A DNA stretch of 64,000 bases, taken from Nomia melanderi. Taxonomy: Eukaryota > Arthropoda > Insecta > Hymenoptera > Halictidae. Numbering within the stretch: the first letter of the stretch is position 1; each line of letters begins with the position of its first letter. The DNA lies in assembly GCF_051020985.1 (NCBI RefSeq), contig NC_135010.1, positions 7,376,001 to 7,440,000 on the forward strand. The letters run 5' to 3'. Below the pieces are notes generated by a model, which ran no database searches, was not told where the DNA came from, and saw only the letters and a program-made list of their open reading frames with translations. Of this stretch, positions 59,480-64,000 are shown piece after piece. Position numbers and translations under genes: made by a program.

Positions 59480-61430
59480 GTTTAATTATGGAGGTTGTGT
59501 GTGAATAATTTGGAATATATATTGTTCTTAGCTGGTTAGGTGAAAAATGACTGCACAGATTTTCCTCCGAAATAAATTCCGAAGGGGCAGAGGAAAATTA
59601 AACGATAGGTATGGCTGACATTGATCGATGTGGCGGCGACAAGATCTCATAATCCGGGGGAAGTGAGTTCGCGTCGCGTGCAGTCGATTTTGGTTTTGTT
59701 CTTTAATATTCTTGTTTCCGCGCGCATGATTTATTACGTTTCATATGTAATGCGTACAGAATTAAAGGACATTTTCTGCAGAAATATCAATCTTTCATAT
59801 GCAGGTATAATATTTAATAACATACAATTAACATTAAAAGAATAGTGATTTCATTTTCCAACAAAATTACTTTGTCATTAAGATCTGAACTTCACAATCA
59901 ATCATCTTCCTATTCACCAAACTTCTTTAGCTTCTTATGCACCAAACATTATTCACAAAACAAACCATTAAAATTATGAATTCTCCACAAAGTTACATTT
60001 CTCCTAAGCAAAATCCTTCACGAAGTCAAAAACACGAGTTTAACTCGCTGTAAATGTTCCATTCGTTGTAAATCTCGATCACCGGAGACAATTGTATTTA
60101 TTATTAACAGGTTCGCTAAGTACCGGTAGTTCCCCAAGAAACTCAGCTAATAAAAGGGTTGAAGAACTCCGGCCGGGGAATAAAGTTTCCGGGATTGGTG
60201 CTTGTTGCAGCCGGTCGATTTACGTTCACGGAGTATCGTTTCCTGCGCGTTTTTCACGTGTCGTTAGCGATGTCCCGCTTTCGGAACGTTCGGTGCATTC
60301 GGTCCATTAGTGTCGTTCCTCTTTTCGCAAGGAGCCTAGCCAACTGAACCGGGGATCAACATTGTTAGCGTCTACCAGACGCCTCCCCTATTGTTTCTCT
60401 TAATAGCCGTCGTTGAAAGTTTCTTCGTTGAGTTTATGCATGGCCACGTCCATCCTGTATTTGTCTCAATTTCTTAAAAGAATGCTTTTTATTGGAGACC
60501 GGCGACCGGTTATTGAAATTGGCAAAGGAAATCCCACTGCAGTGTCTCTCCTCTGTTCTCAACTTATAGTTCCGCGAAGCATATAACGAGACAGTTTCAG
60601 CAGAAATATTTCAAAAGCAAATTAATCGTTTATGTGAACATTCTTTTTGCAACTACGCTTATCGAAGCTACTCTGCCGTTAATAATTTGCTGTAGAGAAA
60701 CGTCCGCAAAAAGTTTAATGATTAAGAGTCAGCCTTTAACTGATGGGGTGTGTCGTAGCTTAATTGCTTTTCCTTCGACTGGAAAATTTGAACTTCTTTC
60801 CTGAAGCAAAGGACCCGGGCTAATTTAGTAATTATACTGTCTATTAATCATTTCTTCGAGCTACTTAAGGGTTCGATATTGGCAATAAGAATGTAATATT
60901 TCATTTTGTTTTGACAGAAACTTTATTGTGCTCTCAGTTCCAGTCGCCTCCGCTGCGAAATAAATTTCTTCTGAATTTTATTCTCTGCACGGTGATCTTT
61001 GAAAGTCGAAATTTACATAACCTCTTGTATAATTGCGATCGTATAATCGGCCCATTGTCCTCTCCTTTAGATTTTGAGCGATAACGGAAGAAACTTCATG
61101 AAAGACCAAGTTCTACCCTAAAATCCAATAACTTCGGACAATCATACCGTCCACTTTCGACAATAAAGGGAGACCTTGAAATGCCGATGGACTTACTCCT
61201 TAACTTTCCTCCAGCCATTCCAATATATCCTTACGAAGGGACGGACAAAAAGAATCCAAAGATCGTGAAAGATGTCTGGCCAATTCCGGTGCATATAATA
61301 CGAAACTGCAAAGAATAAGGTGCATTGATGGCTGCTCGTTTTTAAGTGGTGCAGATCGTACAATCGGGAATAAGAAATGTTGAAAATTCAAGGTAGAAAA
61401 ATACAAATAACAACATTAACGATATTAAAC
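59480..61430. other. Noncoding stretch
   Basis: GC-richer at 60100-60420. Frames at 60092-60347 have no recognised domain. No element boundaries seen. Confidence 0.5.
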
Positions 61431-61435
61431 CAATC

Positions 61436-61520
61436 ATTTTCTAAATACAGTAATATATATTATTATATATTACTATTATATTAAATACAGTAATATATAT
61501 TTATAAAAAAATATATATCA
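61436..61520. repeat. AT-rich short duplication
   Basis: AAATACAGTAATATATATT occurs twice, near 61443 and 61484, within an almost pure A/T stretch. Confidence 0.75.
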
Positions 61521-61550
61521 TAAAAATATAAGTGACACACATTGCTATAT

Positions 61551-61590
61551 TTAACCCTTAGCAGTCCTATGTCGACTCAGCTCGACACTC
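61551..61590. other. Single TTAA-type element end
   Basis: TTAA at 61551-61554 is followed by CCCTTAGCAGTCCTATG and the dyad GTCGA-ctcagc-TCGAC at 61571-61586, 16 bp inside. The layout matches the other TTAA families, but no right end was found, so the element is truncated or I missed its end. Confidence 0.4.
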
Positions 61591-61599
61591 GCTTTTATC

Positions 61600-64000
61600 A
61601 CAATGTCTAATTATTTCAACAATTTTGTCTATATTAATAGTATCACAATTGTACCATTTAAAGCTACCATTCTAGTGATTCCCAAACACTCCTACATAAA
61701 CAATTAAATCATCAAATTCGCCTGCAATTGAATTAAATAACATCAACGTCAACTGAAACGTGAAATCAAGAGTACTTCAGACCACAAAAGATTAGAACAA
61801 TTCCTAGTACCTTTACACAGCCCATTACAAACCGACAACAACCCTACAACTTCACCCCACTTACAACGCAAAACTACAAAACCCTCTCGCGATCACTAAA
61901 GACATGCAACCTTACAATTCCTTCAATCCCACTGCACAAGCTACGCGATCCAAGTTCCGTGTCCATCGAGTACCATTTCATTCCCCCGTCGTACGCTCGA
62001 TCTTCGAGTAGTGGTAGTAACCAGCGATACACTCGCTGCTCGACGTTGCGCTGAAAGAAGAAAAAAAATTACGTTCGTTAAACGTTCATCCCTGGATCCG
62101 CTCGTGGTTACATCCACCGCTACGGTTTCCACCCCCGCAGCCGCCCTTCCCGGTAGTGCTCGGTTAATTTCGCCGCGGTATTTTTCCAGGCTTATCGCAT
62201 TAATTGCACCGCTGCACCGCGAGAGGGATTAAATTTCGCTTAATGAACAATATCGTGTACCGGCCCCCGGGCTTGCTCGAGCGCGAGCCCTCTCGAATAA
62301 ACGAAACGGATTATTCTTGACGGCATCGGGAAAAATCGGCGGACGTACCCGGGGTAGCTGGGCGAGTGTGTTGGTTACCCGGGGATCGCCCACCGCGGTT
62401 CGTCGGACTCGGTTAACGGGCTCCGGCTTGTTCCATTTGCCGGCCAGGCAAAACATTTTTACGTTTTAACAATATAATTTGTGCGCGGCTGGTGCTCGTG
62501 GCGTTTTCGTCGGAGGTTATCTCTTCCCCTCCGCTTTAACCCCTTTGTCTATACGGTAGTGTTTGAAAAATTGTTCGTGCGCAGGTTGTTTTTCTTTATT
62601 TCTGCGCTGGGTAATTCTTTTCGGGCTGGAGGAAGGGGTATTGTATCGGTGAATGTGAGAAATGGGAGTTTGGAAGTGTTGCGGCTGGTTTCTGGATTTT
62701 TGATTTTGTGGTTTTTGATTGTTAGCGGTTGTATTGTAGGATTGGTTCTGTATAATGGTTGTGGTTTGTTTGTGGATTTGGAGGTCGATGATTTTGGTTA
62801 GATCCAATCATTAACCTCTTCACGATTTATTTGTCTACTATGATCCATACAACTAGTTATTAAGCATTTATCAAGAAAAATAAAATTACAAGCATGAATC
62901 TTTGCTTCAAAGTATAGTAATTGATAACAGGAATAATTTAATTTGCATTCAAAAGAACAAAGAAGGGGTTGATTTAATAATGAATAAAAATCGTACGTTA
63001 AAATGAGAAATAGAATTTTGTTTATAATAATAAAATAATGAAGGATTCGCAAGCTACAAATTAAGAAGAATATTCTGAAGAAGACCGAGATTAAATCTTC
63101 TAATTAACTCCTAATATCAAAAGCTCTTTTGTAAAAAATGCATATCAAACGAAACATATCTCTACACAAGACAGTTAATAAACATTACATCACGCTACAA
63201 ACAGAACGCAGAAAAGAACAAAACAAATCAATCGCCAGAAGACCGAGCTAAAGCGAAACACTCGGATCACCGTTTAAGGGCGAGTCGCATTGAGCAGTCT
63301 TTATTAAAACCAGCCCGTCGAAACATTTTCCTCCCCAATTGCAAGGACACCGGAGGCCTGGTCCGAGGAATTAAAGCAGCGAAGACGGGGAAACGCAGAA
63401 GTAAGTAGACAGCCCCTAGGCGGTGCGGATCCCCGGGCAGCCCAGTTTCGAAGCCAAATACTCGCGTCCCGTGAAAAGGATGATTTATTTGGACGCGACT
63501 GCAAATATTTACCGTGCGGAGCGAGGGCTCCCCGGAATAGAAGGAGACCGACAGGTTCACTGACTAAGGGGCTTCCGAGTGGCGGGAAGCGGCCTCGGAA
63601 GAAAGTCGAACGCAAAGAACAGAGCTTATTACAATTAATACCGGTCGCGTCGCGATCGAGCAGCTGACTGTTGAATGGCCCGTAATGCAGATAGGACCGT
63701 TTCCTTTTGAATAGAGCTTAATTCCTCGACTAGCGACACGCTGTCATCTTGTCACAGCGTGACGCAGAGAGGGTGGCAGCGAAAAAAATGTGGAGAAAGA
63801 AGTATTGATAAAGGGTGAAGAGCGGCGGAGGGCGATAAGGGTTGATTTTGATGGATTATCCGCGTCGCCAGCCGGAATTCCGTCGAATCTCGCCGCGCTC
63901 CCATGAGGCTGGATCGCTACGGACGCTGTCATCCGAGACAGAGAAACGCACTCAAGGTTCCCCGTTCCGAGTACTTTTTTCGCGTACTCGCCGGCACTCG
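61600..64000. other. Noncoding stretch with GC islands 61970-62640 and 63230-64000
   Basis: Frames of 60-106 residues on both strands occur in the islands without recognised domains. The middle (62800-63220) is AT-rich. No further elements or RNA genes seen up to the window end. Confidence 0.5.

Overview
The window looks like nuclear DNA of an insect, most likely a hymenopteran such as a bee or ant. This rests on an AT-rich background broken by CpG-containing GC-rich islands, a eukaryotic splice donor, very low coding density, many short inverted-repeat transposon remnants, and no bacterial-type gene organisation. The species cannot be named from the sequence alone. No rRNA, tRNA or CRISPR array was seen, and no open frame contains a domain I recognise.

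One gene signal is well supported: a first coding exon at 34316-34388 on the + strand. It has a strong start context, an in-frame upstream stop, a signal-peptide-like N-terminus and a GTGAGT donor in phase 1, at the edge of a GC-rich island (33690-34920). The rest of that protein was not found, so everything downstream may be one very long first intron and the sequence upstream is promoter or intergenic DNA. The other long frames lie in GC-rich islands or simple repeats and look like chance.

The main content of the rest is a dense population of short non-autonomous DNA transposons (MITEs), about 190-300 bp each and flanked by TTAA. At least ten families are distinguishable by their ends: A (CCCTTTGCACTCG), B (CACTAGAACTACCG), C (CACTAAACGT), D (CCCCTTGCC), E (CACTAGGTTTAC), F (CCT ends), G (CCCTTTGCGCTCC), H (CCCATTTGCATCATA), J (CCTTCTATGGGC) and L (CGCGTTGAATGCC). 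The TTAA target site and the CCC or CAC starts point to piggyBac-type mobilisation. Elements are nested (G inside A at 23383-24032), abutting (H and D share one TTAA at 33301-33304; D-C-D chain at 58775-59472) and paired head to head (B at 1830-2291). Most families also carry a short, family-specific palindrome 8-22 bp inside one end, which appears to be a common architecture.

Other repeats are a 343-bp foldback element (8031-8373), a degenerate 31-bp array (40531-41030), a 17-bp array (50444-50647), a 36-bp array (3260-3403), a 20-bp array (22230-22309), a 223-bp tandem duplication (43997-44432), microsatellites, and a dispersed repeat K present twice. Layout by region: 1-5000 J, B and A elements; 6637-8373 microsatellite, palindromes and foldback; 11427-12690 F, A and B; 17602-18004 A and B fused; 22230-25658 minisatellites, the nested A/G and L; 29885-33543 K, M, H and D; 34180-34388 the first exon; 35072-44432 A, K, D and the arrays; 46296-59472 B, A, E, C, B and the D-C-D chain; 59473-64000 unassigned apart from one single TTAA end.
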